Shown here: positions 1 through 9,138 of the stretch, in pieces
Numbering within the stretch: the first letter of the stretch is position 1
How the letters are laid out: each line of letters starts with the position of its first letter
DNA from: Salipiger aestuarii
GTDB taxonomy: Bacteria > Pseudomonadota > Alphaproteobacteria > Rhodobacterales > Rhodobacteraceae
Direction of reading: 5' to 3'
DNA: 64,000 nt
Assembly: GCF_003259905.1 (NCBI RefSeq)
Contig: NZ_QLMG01000001.1
Span: forward strand, 62,001 to 126,000
Program-made: the position numbers and the translations under genes
The notes under the pieces: generated by a model
Told to the model about the DNA's origin: nothing
Database searches by the model: none
Seen by the model: only the letters and a program-made list of their open reading frames with translations

Positions 1-533
1 TGCACCGGCGAGGTGTGGGTGCGCAGCACATGCGGCGGACGGTCGTCGCCCTCGGCGCGGTGCATGTAGAACGTGTCCATCTCGGCGCGGGCCGGGTGGT
101 GGCCGGGAATGTTGAGCGCGTCGAAATTGTACCAGTCGGTTTCGACCTGCGGCCCTTCGGCCACGGCAAAACCCATATCGGCAAAGATCGCGGTGCATTC
201 TTCCCAGACCTGGCTGACTGGATGGATGGTGCCGCTGCGCCGTCCACGTCCCGGCAGGGTCACGTCGAGCCATTCCGCCTTGAGCCGTTCGTTCAGCGCG
301 GCATCCGCCAGCCCCGCCTTTTTCGCCGCAAGGGCCGCGTTGATCTCATCCTTGAGCGCGTTGAGCCTGGGGCCCATGATCTGGCGTTCCTCGGGGCTCA
401 TCTTGCCGAGTTCGCGCATCTTGAGGCTGATTTCGCCCTTTTTGCCGACCGCCTGCACGCGCAGCTCTTCAAGAGCGGCCTCGCCGGTGGCGGCTGCGAT
501 CAGCTCGATGTACTTGTCGCGCAGGTCATTCAT
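1..533 (-). CDS. pheS: Phenylalanyl-tRNA synthetase alpha subunit, N-terminal part (runs off window)
   Basis: Partial gene: 177 codons are visible from the ATG at 533 and the rest lies beyond the left edge. PheS is the catalytic subunit of the cytoplasmic (alpha-beta)2 enzyme that charges tRNA-Phe. I translated the reverse strand directly. It opens with [18 protein letters not shown], the N-terminal coiled coil that binds tRNA, and enters the class II catalytic core with the diagnostic stretches [35 protein letters not shown] and LRTHTSPV. These are the expected order and spacing for the family. The partner pheT appears on the same strand at the far right end of the window, about 62 kb away, so the usual pheST operon is split. 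The 87 bases upstream to the next gene hold nothing recognisable. Confidence 0.97.
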   Translation of the reverse strand, partial: MNDLRDKYIELIAAATGEAALEELRVQAVGKKGEISLKMRELGKMSPEERQIMGPRLNALKDEINAALAAKKAGLADAALNERLKAEWLDVTLPGRGRRSGTIHPVSQVWEECTAIFADMGFAVAEGPQVETDWYNFDALNIPGHHPARAEMDTFYMHRAEGDDRPPHVLRTHTSPV

Positions 534-620
534 GGTCGCTACTCTCGGGTCATGATCTTGCGCATTTCCCTATCGGCACGGGCGCGCGGGCGCAAGCCGG
601 ATGCCCGGCGTGCCCTGCCG

Positions 621-2603
621 TCACAGCGCGATGCGGTACACCAGGAACCCGTCGTCGGTTTCGCCAGCCTCTTCCAGCGCCAGCCCGTCGATCGAGGCGG
701 CATGGGCGCGTGCGGCCGGTCCGGTCTGGAACAGGACCGTGGTGTCGGGCAGAGGGACAAAGCGCCAGTTGCCGTCGGCCTCGGGGTCGATGGTGCCCTT
801 TTCGACGATGTAGCGCACGACGACGTCGCGATTGGTATCGGGCGCTTCGAACACCACGGTGTCGCCGGTGCCGGGGAAATTGCCGCCGCCCGAGGCGCGG
901 TAGTTGTTGGTCGCGATGATGAATTCGGCATCCGGGGTGACGGGCGCGCCGTTGCGCATCAGCCCGACGATCCGGTTGGCGTCCGGCGCTGCCACAGCCC
1001 CGTCCGCGTCGTATTTCATCGGTTGGGACAGGTCGATCCGATAGTCGACGCCGTCGATCACATCGAAATTATAGCTGGGGAAATCGGGGTTCAGCAGGGG
1101 CGCATCGGTGGCGCCCGGCGTGATGCGATTGAACATGCCCGCGGCGCGTTCCAGCCAGTCCTTCAGCTGCGCCCCCGTCACTTTTACCGCGCGCACCGTG
1201 TTGGGGTACAGGTACAGGTCGGCGACGTTGCGAATGGCAAGGTCGCCGGCCGGCATGTCGGTATAGTAGTCAGGGCCGCCGCGCCCGCCGGATTTGAACG
1301 GCGCGGCGGCGGACAGGATCGGCAGGCCCTCGTATGCGGTGCCCCGCATCATCTGCGCCATATACCAGGCCTGCGCGTTCGCCACGATCTGCACCGACGG
1401 GTCATCGGCCACCAGCGCGAAATAGGAATGCAGCGGCGCGCTGCTGCGCCCGACGGGGCGGCGCACATAATCCAGCGTTTCCTCATGCGCCTGTCTGGCG
1501 GCGGCAAGCACGGCGGCCTCGTCGCCCACAAGCGGAGTGATCACGCGGTCCTCGCCACGCTTGAAGATGGGGCGCGCTTCCGAGGACGCGGACGCCACCT
1601 TCCAGCGGTTGCCATCGCGTTCCAGCAGCAGGTCGATCAGCCCCATGTGTGACCCCCAGAACCCGCCCATCACGGCGGGCTTGCCCAGAATCGTTCCGGC
1701 GGTCACATCGACCCCGTCGAACCCGGCGTAATCGGGGGACGGGAACACAAGGTGGCTGTGCCCGGTCATCACGGCGTCAATGCCATCCACCCCTGCCAGT
1801 GGCACCGAGGCGTTTTCCATCCCCTCGCTGTGGCGGGAGGACCCGATGCCCGAATGGCTGAGCGCGACGATGATGTCGGCGCCTTCCTCAATCATCCGGG
1901 GCACATAGGCGCGGGCGGTGTCGACGATGTCGCGAGCGGTGACGCTGCCTTCCAGGTGCTTGCGGTCCCAGCTCATCACCTGAGGCGGGGTAAAGCCGAT
2001 GATGCCGACGCGGATCGGATGCGACACACCGGCGCCGTCCGTCATCTGGCGATCCAGGATCACATAGGGGCGGAACAACGTCTTGTCGTCGCGCGCCGAT
2101 GCCCCCTGGCGCGTCGCGATATTCGCCAGCACGATGGGAAATTTCGCCCCGGCGGTGGATTTCATCAGGAAATCCAGCCCGTAGTTGAATTCGTGATTGC
2201 CGATGGTTGCCGCATCGAAGCCGACGGCGTTCATCGCGTCGATGACCGGATGGGTGTCGCCTTCTTTCATGCCCCGTTCATAGGCGATATAATCGCCCAT
2301 CGGGTTGCCTTGCAGGTAATCGCCGTTGTCCAGCAGCATCGAATTGGTCGCCTCGGCTCGGATCCCGTCGATGACCGACGCGGTGCGCGACAGGCCCACT
2401 GTGTCGCGGGGTTGGTCGGCATAATAGTCCCACGGGTAAACGTGGACGTGCAGATCGGTGGTTTCCATGATCCGCAGATGGGCCTGATTGACCGCGGCAA
2501 AGGCAGAATAGGGATGGAGGGCGATCAAGGTGGACCCCGCGGCGGTGCCGGCGATGAAGGACCGGCGGCTCAGATCACGAGGGGGATGACAGGGCAAGAG
2601 CAC
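621..2603 (-). CDS. cpdB: Bifunctional 2',3'-cyclic-nucleotide 2'-phosphodiesterase/3'-nucleotidase (CpdB-like), Tat-exported
   Basis: 660 residues, close to the usual 640-660 of periplasmic CpdB. It should hydrolyse 2',3'-cyclic nucleotides to 3'-nucleotides and then to nucleoside plus phosphate. A twin-arginine signal (SRRSFIAG, residues 12-19) precedes the mature protein, so the metal-loaded enzyme is probably exported folded. The calcineurin-like metallophosphatase domain shows TTDLHVH (about 48-54), the GNHEFNYG metal motif (135-142) and a later GHSHLVFP. The C-terminal 5'-nucleotidase domain follows from about 350, with RASGGGNFPG near the end. The start is a GTG at 2603; a nearby AAAGGA lies so close that a TTG at 2597 is an alternative. 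It diverges from nudC across an AT-rich gap of about 205 bases. Confidence 0.93.
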   Translation of the reverse strand: MLLPCHPPRDLSRRSFIAGTAAGSTLIALHPYSAFAAVNQAHLRIMETTDLHVHVYPWDYYADQPRDTVGLSRTASVIDGIRAEATNSMLLDNGDYLQGNPMGDYIAYERGMKEGDTHPVIDAMNAVGFDAATIGNHEFNYGLDFLMKSTAGAKFPIVLANIATRQGASARDDKTLFRPYVILDRQMTDGAGVSHPIRVGIIGFTPPQVMSWDRKHLEGSVTARDIVDTARAYVPRMIEEGADIIVALSHSGIGSSRHSEGMENASVPLAGVDGIDAVMTGHSHLVFPSPDYAGFDGVDVTAGTILGKPAVMGGFWGSHMGLIDLLLERDGNRWKVASASSEARPIFKRGEDRVITPLVGDEAAVLAAARQAHEETLDYVRRPVGRSSAPLHSYFALVADDPSVQIVANAQAWYMAQMMRGTAYEGLPILSAAAPFKSGGRGGPDYYTDMPAGDLAIRNVADLYLYPNTVRAVKVTGAQLKDWLERAAGMFNRITPGATDAPLLNPDFPSYNFDVIDGVDYRIDLSQPMKYDADGAVAAPDANRIVGLMRNGAPVTPDAEFIIATNNYRASGGGNFPGTGDTVVFEAPDTNRDVVVRYIVEKGTIDPEADGNWRFVPLPDTTVLFQTGPAARAHAASIDGLALEEAGETDDGFLVYRIAL

Positions 2604-2808
2604 ATTCCTTTCGATGCGGTGCTGTGAGGACTGGCTACAAATTCCCGAATAACGTGTAATTATTGCATTAAAAAGCGATTAAATACAACCGAGGCGGTAT
2701 GATGGCGCTGCATAAGTGGCACCGGAGAAACATTTTCGCCGCAGGATTGCGCAGCGCGGCGATATGCTGTCAGGTCCGGCCCAGGCAGAGATAGCGAGGA
2801 GCGGCGAC

Positions 2809-3774
2809 ATGCGGCATGCGCAAGAGGTGACCTTTGGGGGATCCGGGCTGGATCGAGCGGCAGAGATTCGCAAGGACGTGCCCGCGCTTGCGGCGCTTGC
2901 TGGCGACGCGCGCAGCCGCTGTGTCGCGCTGTGGCGCGGCAAACTGCTGGTGTCGGGCAGCGACACGCGCGCCATCGCCCGCCTGCCGCTGGATCACCCG
3001 CTGCTGGCCGAGGCCGCCGGGCCGCAGATCTTTCTGGGCCGCGACGCGGGTGCGGCACTATTCGCGCGCGATCTGTCCGCGTGGGAGCCGAACGCCGGCA
3101 CACCCGAGGTACAGGGGTTCACAGATCGCAGCGAGCAGCATCACCCGCTGTGCACCGATGGCGCTCGGTTCGCCGAATTGCGCGCGATGCTGACCCAGCT
3201 TGGCCCGCGCGATGCCGAGATCGCCGCCACCGCCCGCGCGATGTTTGCCTGGCACGACAGCCATGGGTTCTGTGCCCGTTGCGGGGCTGCGTCCGAACCG
3301 GTGATGGCGGGCTGGCAGCGCACCTGTCCCGCCTGCGGCACGCATCATTTCCCGCGCACCGACCCGGTGGCCATCATGCTGGTCACGCGGGGCAATTCCT
3401 GCCTGCTCGGTCGGTCTCCGGGCTGGCCCGAGGGGATGTTTTCCTGCCTTGCGGGGTTTGTCGAGCCGGGCGAAACCATCGAGGCCGCCGTGCGCCGCGA
3501 AACCTATGAGGAATCCGGCATCCGCGTCGGTGCGGTGCGCTATCTTTGCAGCCAGCCCTGGCCGTTTCCCGCTTCGCTGATGCTGGGTTGCCATGGTCTG
3601 GCCGAAACCGATGACATCGTCATCGACCCCATCGAAATCGAAACCGCCCGCTGGGTCACCCGTGAGGATCTGACCCGCGCCTTCGCCGGCGAGGATCCGG
3701 CGTTGTTTCCTGCCCGCAAGGGGTCGATCGCGCATTTCCTGCTTAGCAACTGGCTTGCGGACCGGCTGGATTAA
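2809..3774 (+). CDS. nudC: NADH pyrophosphatase NudC (Nudix hydrolase)
   Basis: 321 residues from the ATG at 2809, chosen because AGGAG sits seven bases upstream and homologues begin MRHAxEVTF; the frame stays open to 2716. NudC cleaves NADH to NMNH and AMP and can remove NAD caps from RNA. A family N-terminal domain is followed by a four-cysteine zinc ribbon (C155, C158, C173, C176), then a perfect Nudix box from G216 to I238 with REtyEEsGI. The NADH-specific signature SQPWPFPAS is at 248-256. All catalytic elements are present. The SRPBCC gene follows 62 bases downstream on the same strand. It diverges from the CpdB-like gene, so both may share the AT-rich gap at 2604-2808. Confidence 0.95.
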   Translation: MRHAQEVTFGGSGLDRAAEIRKDVPALAALAGDARSRCVALWRGKLLVSGSDTRAIARLPLDHPLLAEAAGPQIFLGRDAGAALFARDLSAWEPNAGTPEVQGFTDRSEQHHPLCTDGARFAELRAMLTQLGPRDAEIAATARAMFAWHDSHGFCARCGAASEPVMAGWQRTCPACGTHHFPRTDPVAIMLVTRGNSCLLGRSPGWPEGMFSCLAGFVEPGETIEAAVRRETYEESGIRVGAVRYLCSQPWPFPASLMLGCHGLAETDDIVIDPIEIETARWVTREDLTRAFAGEDPALFPARKGSIAHFLLSNWLADRLD

Positions 3775-3836
3775 GTGGACATTCGGCCCCGCAGGGTCAT
3801 CTGGCCAAACAACAAGACGCAAAGGCGAGGACACAG

Positions 3837-4307
3837 ATGGAATTGTCCACACGCGAGGATATCGAGGCGCCGCTGGATCAGGTGTTCGGTCTGGCCACCA
3901 GTTTCGAACGGCTCGAACGGCAGGCGATGCGGCATGGCATCGAGGTGACGCGCGTGTCGCCCGACGGCGCAACGCCCGATCAGGGCCTGTCATGGCGGGC
4001 CAGCTTTTACTACCGGGGCAAGGCGCGCGAGGCCGACATCGCCCTGACCCGCTTCGATCCGCCCAACACCATGGTTTACACCGCCACCTCGGGCGGGCTT
4101 GACGCGGTGACCACCATCGACTTCGTCCCCCTGTCGCCGATGCGCACGCGGGTCGGGCTGAAGGTCGAGGTGTTGCCCCGCACGCTGTCGGCCCGGCTGC
4201 TTGTCCAGTCGCTGAAACTGGCGCGGGGCAACATCGAAAAGCGGTTCAGCATCAAGATCGCCGAATACGCCAGCGAGATCGAAACGCGGCTGAACCGTTC
4301 GGCCTGA
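3837..4307 (+). CDS. SRPBCC-family (START-like) protein
   Basis: 156 residues. The protein begins MELSTREDIEAPLDQVFGL, the typical first strand and helix of the SRPBCC/polyketide-cyclase fold, in which a deep pocket binds hydrophobic ligands. No catalytic motif can be read from this family, so the ligand is unknown. Internal strands (SFYYRGKAREADIALTRFDP, then TTIDFVPLSPMRTRVGLKVE) fit the helix-grip fold and the length is normal. There is no signal peptide or membrane segment, so it is probably cytoplasmic. A GCGAGGA element precedes the ATG. It follows nudC on the same strand and converges with the ynjD-like gene with a 16-base gap. The fold call is firm; function is not. Confidence 0.8.
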   Translation: MELSTREDIEAPLDQVFGLATSFERLERQAMRHGIEVTRVSPDGATPDQGLSWRASFYYRGKAREADIALTRFDPPNTMVYTATSGGLDAVTTIDFVPLSPMRTRVGLKVEVLPRTLSARLLVQSLKLARGNIEKRFSIKIAEYASEIETRLNRSA

Positions 4308-4323
4308 GGATCTGGCCAGACCG

Positions 4324-4962
4324 TCAGCGCCGCAGCCGGATCACCGGGCCCCCTGCGGCGCGCGCGTCGTCCTCGTCATGGGTCACCAGCAAGACCGGTA
4401 GCCCCGCCGCGCGGGCGCGGGCAAAGACCAGGTCGCGGATCTGCGCGCGCAACCCCGCATCGAGCCGCGAAAACGGTTCGTCCAGCAGCAGCGCCCTGGG
4501 GTGCGATAACAACACGCGCATCAGGGCGACACGGGCTTTTTGCCCGCCCGACAAGGTCTGCGGGTCGCGCGCCGCGTAGCCCGGCATTCCGATGTCGGCC
4601 AGCGCGGTTTCGATCCGGGCGCTGCGCGCCGCGCGACCCCGGATGCCTGCGGGCAGGCCAAAGCCAAGGTTGCCCCCCACCGACAGGTGCGGGAAAAGCA
4701 GTTCGTCCTGGAACAGGATGCCGATCTGGCGGCGTTCGGGGGGCAGGGCGGTGATGTCCCGCCCGTTCAGCAAGACCCGCCCCGTCAGGTCGAAACCCGG
4801 CGCCAGCGTGCCGATCAGCGCCGACAGCAGCGTGGACTTGCCCGCGCCCGAGGGGCCCATCACACTTAGCACCTGTCCGGGCGGGACATGCGCGGTCAGG
4901 CAGATCATCCGGCGCCCGTCCTTTGCAATCTCCAGCTTTTCCAGCGTCAGCCCGTCATCCAT
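4324..4962 (-). CDS. ynjD: ABC transporter ATP-binding protein, YnjD type
   Basis: 212 residues from ATG 4962, which overlaps the stop of the upstream permease by eight bases. It is a complete single ABC domain: Walker A GPSGAGKST (36-44), Q-loop in GILFQDELLFPHLSV, signature LSGGQKARVAL, Walker B ALLLDEPFS and H-loop LLVTHDEDDARA. The phrase VLLNGRDITALPPERRQIG and the pairing with a single long two-lobed permease and a WINGENF-type binding protein match the E. coli YnjBCD group, a thiamine/iron-like importer of unproven substrate. It is last of three genes transcribed leftward. ThiQ is the nearest alternative; the neighbouring binding protein argues against thiamine. Confidence 0.87.
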   Translation of the reverse strand: MDDGLTLEKLEIAKDGRRMICLTAHVPPGQVLSVMGPSGAGKSTLLSALIGTLAPGFDLTGRVLLNGRDITALPPERRQIGILFQDELLFPHLSVGGNLGFGLPAGIRGRAARSARIETALADIGMPGYAARDPQTLSGGQKARVALMRVLLSHPRALLLDEPFSRLDAGLRAQIRDLVFARARAAGLPVLLVTHDEDDARAAGGPVIRLRR

Positions 4963-6637
4963 GGCGCATCCCCCGACGATTGCGGAACACCAGCGCCGGG
5001 ATCGCCAGCGCAAGGGCAAAGGGCACAAAGGCGGCGGCGGTTTGCGCCAGCGCGGTGACCCCGATGATCCGGCGCTGGCCTCCGGCGGCCAGGGCGACCG
5101 CTTCGGTCGTCAGGGTTGTCACCCGGCCCGCGCCCAGCAGCAGCGTCGGAAGGAACTGTCCCACCGACACTGCCGCGCCCACCGCTGCCGCCGTCAGCAC
5201 CGGGCGCAGCAGCATCGGCAGCCTCACCCGCCAGAACACCTGCGTCGGCGACGCGCCAAGCGCCCGCGCCACCGCCGCCTGACGCGGGTCGAACCCGCGC
5301 CACGGGTCGGACAGCGACAGGAAGACATAGGGCAGCACGAACACCACATGCGCCGCGATCACCGCGCCGCGCGTCCCGTCCACCCCGCTTTGCAGCGCCA
5401 GCACCTGAAGCCCCGGCAAAAAGGCGATCTGCGGCAGGATCAGCGGCAGGTACAGCAGCACCAGCGCCCGTGTGCCAGGCTTCAGTCCGTAGCGGGTTTC
5501 GGCCTCAAGGCAGGCAAGCGTCAGCGCCAGCGCCACGCCGGTCGCGGCCAGGGCGATGAGCGCGGTGTCGGCTGTCGGGGCGACAAGGGTGGCGCCCTGC
5601 CGGTGCCAGCCCTCCAGGGTAACGGCGTCCGGCAGCAGCGCCGGAAAGCCCCAGAACCCGGCGACCGACCATACCGCCAGCAACGCCAGCCCGGCGATCA
5701 GCCCGCCCGCGGTAAGCGCGCCCAACCCAAGCGCCGCCGCGCGCGCTGCCCCGTCGCGCGCGCCCCGCCCGCCGCACACAAGCCACCAGCCCGCCGCGCG
5801 CGCCACGGCCAGTTCCGCGCCCCGCCAGAGCCCCAGCGCGCCCAACGTCAGCACGAGTTGCAGCAGCGCCCCGGCGCAGGCGCGCAGGCGCAGCGTCAGA
5901 TCGGGGTCGTTCATCCAGCGCAGCACCTGGACCGGCAGGGGGGGCGGCGTGCCGGGCCCCAGGATCATCGCCACGTCGACCGCGCTCATGGAATAGGCCA
6001 GCACGGCATAGACCGGCAGGCGGATCTGCGGGTAAAGGCGTGGCAGAACGGCCTTGGCCCAGCCGGTCATCCGCCCGTAACCAAGGGCGCGCGCCGTGGT
6101 CAGGCTGTGCGCCGGGCGCAGCGCGGGCATGGCGGCGAGCGACATCAACAGCAGAAACGGCACTTCCTTGACCACAAGCCCCGCGATCAGCGACAGACCC
6201 GCAGGGTCCTGAAGGATCAGCACATCTGGGGGGCGGTCCCACCCTGCCAGCGGCGCGATCAGCCGCGCGATCCAGCCCGAGGGCGCGATCAGGAACGCCA
6301 GACCGAACGCCGCCGCCGCATGGGGCAGCGACAGCAGCGGCGACAAGGCCCGTTCCAGCCATCCAAAGGCGCGGGTGCCGTGCCAGCCTGCGCAGATCGT
6401 CAGGGTGATCGCCAGGGCAATCGCTGTCGCCGCTCCTCCTGTCCAGACGCTCAGCCCGGCGGACCGCGTCAGCCCCGGCCAGCCAAGCAGGTCGCGGATC
6501 GGCCCCAGCCCCGGCCCGGACTGCCCCAGAACGGGCATCAGCCCCAGCGCGGGCAGCAGCGTGCCCGCCATCCCCGCCGCGACCGGGCCGATCATCACAG
6601 CCAGCGTCAGGGCCGGGGCAAGGCGCAGCAGGGTCAT
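4955..6637 (-). CDS. ynjC: ABC transporter permease, two-lobed, YnjC type
   Basis: 560 residues, almost entirely hydrophobic with roughly twelve membrane segments. Two binding-protein-dependent permease lobes are fused in one chain, as in ThiP, FbpB and YnjC. The EAA loops that dock onto the ATPase are visible: ARALGYGRMTGWAKAVLPRL in the first half and ARALGASPTQVFWRVRLPML in the second. It sits in the inner membrane and forms the channel for the importer encoded with its neighbours. It starts four bases after the binding-protein stop and its own stop overlaps the ATPase start, so the three are almost certainly co-translated. Substrate unknown. Confidence 0.87.
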   Translation of the reverse strand: MTLLRLAPALTLAVMIGPVAAGMAGTLLPALGLMPVLGQSGPGLGPIRDLLGWPGLTRSAGLSVWTGGAATAIALAITLTICAGWHGTRAFGWLERALSPLLSLPHAAAAFGLAFLIAPSGWIARLIAPLAGWDRPPDVLILQDPAGLSLIAGLVVKEVPFLLLMSLAAMPALRPAHSLTTARALGYGRMTGWAKAVLPRLYPQIRLPVYAVLAYSMSAVDVAMILGPGTPPPLPVQVLRWMNDPDLTLRLRACAGALLQLVLTLGALGLWRGAELAVARAAGWWLVCGGRGARDGAARAAALGLGALTAGGLIAGLALLAVWSVAGFWGFPALLPDAVTLEGWHRQGATLVAPTADTALIALAATGVALALTLACLEAETRYGLKPGTRALVLLYLPLILPQIAFLPGLQVLALQSGVDGTRGAVIAAHVVFVLPYVFLSLSDPWRGFDPRQAAVARALGASPTQVFWRVRLPMLLRPVLTAAAVGAAVSVGQFLPTLLLGAGRVTTLTTEAVALAAGGQRRIIGVTALAQTAAAFVPFALALAIPALVFRNRRGMRHG

Positions 6638-6641
6638 GACG

Positions 6642-7844
6642 TCATCGCGCGGTGCCGTATCGCGCTGTCCAGTCCTGTTCGAGCGTTTCCATCCACGACG
6701 GGTGCGGTTCGGCCAACGGCGCCCCCAGCTGTTGCGGGGTCAGCGTTGCCGGCCCATACGAGGCGGCCTTGAACTGTTCGCGATCGGCAGGGTCCAGCCG
6801 GTCCAGATCAAGCACCGTGCCCAAGCCCCAGACCGCGGGGTCGGCCATGCGCGCCTGTGCCCGCGGAGACAGCAGGATGTCGGCGACCACCATGGCGCCC
6901 GCCTTGGCAGTGGCGTTGAACGGGATCGCCACAAAGCTGGCGTTGCCAAGCGTGCCGGTGTCATGCAGATGGCTGCGCACGCTGTCGGGAAGCTGCCCTG
7001 CGGCGATGGCATTGGCCGCCGCGTTGGGGTTGAAATCGAAACCGATGTCGATCTCGGCATCGGCCATCAGCTGCACCAGCCGCGCGCCGTTTTGCGGATA
7101 GGCCCGGCCCTGCCGCCACAGCAGGGGGGTCAGCGCATCCATGTAATCCCACAGGGGGGCGGTGACGGCGTCGTAATCGGCCTGGGCCACCGGGGCGGCA
7201 AGCATGACCGGATCGCCGGCCAGTTCGATCAGCGCCTGCTTGAGGAACGTCGCCCCCAGAAAATCCGGCGGCTGGGGAAAGGCGAACCGGCCGGGATTTT
7301 CCCGTGCCCAGCCCAGCAGCGCCTGCATGGACCGGGGCGGATCGGCCAGCCGGGCGCTGTCGTGAAAGAACACCAGCTGCGCAAGGCCCCAGGGGCTTTC
7401 CATTCCATCGGTCGCGACGGTGAAGTCCGTGCGCAACACCGCGTTGTCGGGATCGGTCAGCGCCCGGTTCGGAAGCGCCTCGGCCCAGGGGCCGAACAGC
7501 AGGTCGCGGTCTTTCATGGCGGCGAAATTCTCGCCGTTGATCCACAGCAGGTCGATGCCGCCGCCCTCGGTCTGTCCGGCGGACTTTTCGGCAAGCACCC
7601 GGCTGACCGCCTGGGCGGTGTCCGACAGTTTGACATGTTCAAGCGTCACGCCCTGCGCCTTTGCCCGGCTGCCGACCCAGTCGATAAAGCCATTCACCGC
7701 GTCGGATCCGCCCCAGGCATTCCAGTAGACGGTCTGGCCCTGCGCCGCGTCGAGGACGGCGGGCCAGTCGGTCGGGTCCGGATCGGCGGCGGCGGGCAGC
7801 GCGAGCAGCGCGGCGAGCACTGTGGCGAGGATCGTCTGGCGCAT
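6642..7844 (-). CDS. ynjB: ABC transporter substrate-binding protein, YnjB type
   Basis: 400 residues with a clear Sec signal peptide (MRQTILATVLAALLALPAAA). It is the periplasmic receptor of the importer. The mature protein has the features I associate with YnjB: VYWNAWGGSDAVNGFIDWVG early, then LLWINGENFAAMK and LLFGPWAEALPN. The fold is a two-lobed periplasmic binding protein related to those for thiamine, iron and spermidine. First gene of the leftward ynjBCD-like operon. No rhodanese (the E. coli neighbour YnjE) or thiamine gene is nearby, so genomic context does not reveal the ligand. Its start is preceded by a 604-base gap without a recognised gene. Confidence 0.87.
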   Translation of the reverse strand: MRQTILATVLAALLALPAAADPDPTDWPAVLDAAQGQTVYWNAWGGSDAVNGFIDWVGSRAKAQGVTLEHVKLSDTAQAVSRVLAEKSAGQTEGGGIDLLWINGENFAAMKDRDLLFGPWAEALPNRALTDPDNAVLRTDFTVATDGMESPWGLAQLVFFHDSARLADPPRSMQALLGWARENPGRFAFPQPPDFLGATFLKQALIELAGDPVMLAAPVAQADYDAVTAPLWDYMDALTPLLWRQGRAYPQNGARLVQLMADAEIDIGFDFNPNAAANAIAAGQLPDSVRSHLHDTGTLGNASFVAIPFNATAKAGAMVVADILLSPRAQARMADPAVWGLGTVLDLDRLDPADREQFKAASYGPATLTPQQLGAPLAEPHPSWMETLEQDWTARYGTAR

Positions 7845-8448
7845 GAAGCTCTCTTTCTGGATGGTCGGTCGTCGGGTTATGGCAAGCGCGTATCGGCGGG
7901 GTCAACCAGCATTGACGCGAACACAGGAGGCGCGGACATCGGGGCGGGGCGACATGGCCCCTGTCTCCGATATACGGCCCGAACACCGCAAAAGTTTCAC
8001 GCGCCCGCACCGGTTTCCTTGTTCTGGGGTGGGCAGCGCCGCGAGCCGGGCGCGACGTTCTGGGGTGGTTTCCAGCGCAGTGGGCAGCGCACCGGCGTTC
8101 GGGCGGCCGGTGGTCGTGGCACCCGCAACACGCACCCCATGGTTCTGGCGGTCGCGATCAGCGCGTCGGTGCCCGGGCGGGCGGACCCTCCGCCCCGCGA
8201 CAGACTCTGCGCGCTGGCCGCGGCCTTGTCCGCATGCGCGGCCCCGAGACATGCCGCGCGCGCCGCCGCGACGTGACCGGCCATCAGGACGCGCATGCGT
8301 TCCTTGCCGCCGGTGATCCCGAGCAAGCGTCGGCAGGTGTCCTGCGCCGGCGCCATCCCTGTCGATCTGCGTCGAAGACGGCGTTGATGGTGCGTCTCTT
8401 CGGTTTTCGAACGCGTGCCGTTCGCGTCAAGGATCGGCGCCTATGGCG
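7845..8448. other. 604-base gap, no recognised gene; imperfect duplication
   Basis: This stretch lies between the ynjB start and the gph stop. Open frames exist on both strands (for example 7997-8356 on minus) but none has a ribosome site or a family I recognise. A short duplication is visible: GTTCTGGGGTGG at 8021-8032 and 8057-8068, and GTGGGCAGCGC at 8029-8039 and 8080-8090. The presumed ynjB promoter should lie at the left end, around 7850-7900. The rest may be decayed coding sequence at the end of the former cbb cluster, but nothing proves that. Confidence 0.4.
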
Positions 8449-9114
8449 TCACGCCAGGATCTCGGCGAAATGGCGCTGTACCAGGCCGGGCAGCTTGTCC
8501 CAATGGTCAAAGGCGTAGTCATGCGGCAGGTCGCCAGGCGCGGTCTTGCGATAGCCTTCGGTGTAGAGGGCAAAAGGCATGCGCGCCGCGCGGGAAGTCT
8601 CGGCATCCACCTCGCTGTCGCCGACGTAAAGGGCGGCGCCGGCGCCCATGTCGCGCATCACATGACGCAGCGGCGCAGGGTCGGGTTTGTGCTGGGGCAG
8701 GGTGTCGCCGCTTGCCACCGCCCCCATATAGCGGTCCAGCCCGAAGTGTTTCAGCGCGATGCGGGTCGGCGCTTCGGGCTTGTTGGTGCACAGGCCCATC
8801 GTGCAGCCCATCGCCTGAAGGCGCGCCAACGCGTCCATCACGCCCGGATAAACCACGGTGTTTCTGGGTTCGCCTTCGTAATGGGTCATGAATTTTGCCA
8901 GAAGCCGGGCGTGTTCGGCAGGGTCATCCGCCAGACCGACCGCCGTCATCATGCGCGACACCAGCACCCCCGCCCCCCTGCCGATGAACCCACGGGTCTG
9001 TTCCAAGCTGATCGCGGGCAGGCCTTCATCCTTCAGCACGAGGTTCGCGGCGATATGCAGGTCGGGCGCGCTGTCGATCAGCGTACCGTCGAGATCGAAG
9101 ATGACGGCTTTCAT
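8449..9114 (-). CDS. gph: Phosphoglycolate phosphatase (HAD subfamily IA)
   Basis: 221 residues, normal for Gph/CbbZ. It dephosphorylates 2-phosphoglycolate, a product of Rubisco oxygenation or of DNA 3'-end repair. HAD motif I is FDLDGTLIDS (D7 nucleophile, D9 acid/base), motif II is in GLCTNKPEAP, the motif III lysine in PQHKPDP, and motif IV is ALYVGDSEVDAETSRAA. The helical cap carries the family phrase FIGRGAGVLVSRMM. It is the last of a leftward set rpe, thioredoxin-like, gph, downstream of a broken cbbX. That order matches the tail of red-type Calvin operons (cbbX, cbbE, cbbZ), so this is probably the former cbbZ retained for housekeeping. Confidence 0.92.
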   Translation of the reverse strand: MKAVIFDLDGTLIDSAPDLHIAANLVLKDEGLPAISLEQTRGFIGRGAGVLVSRMMTAVGLADDPAEHARLLAKFMTHYEGEPRNTVVYPGVMDALARLQAMGCTMGLCTNKPEAPTRIALKHFGLDRYMGAVASGDTLPQHKPDPAPLRHVMRDMGAGAALYVGDSEVDAETSRAARMPFALYTEGYRKTAPGDLPHDYAFDHWDKLPGLVQRHFAEILA

Positions 9115-9138
9115 TGGGGGTATCCTTTCCGGGCGGCG

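Noticed and set aside
15-1652. Long open frame on plus covering the end of pheS and much of the cpdB-like gene
   Set aside because: It runs antisense to two well-supported genes, has no ribosome site or recognisable domain, and is explained by high GC in third codon positions of the real genes.
4592-6772. Long open frame on plus across the YnjC-like permease
   Set aside because: Antisense shadow of a membrane gene rich in GC; the product is mostly R, Q, P, G and no domain is seen.
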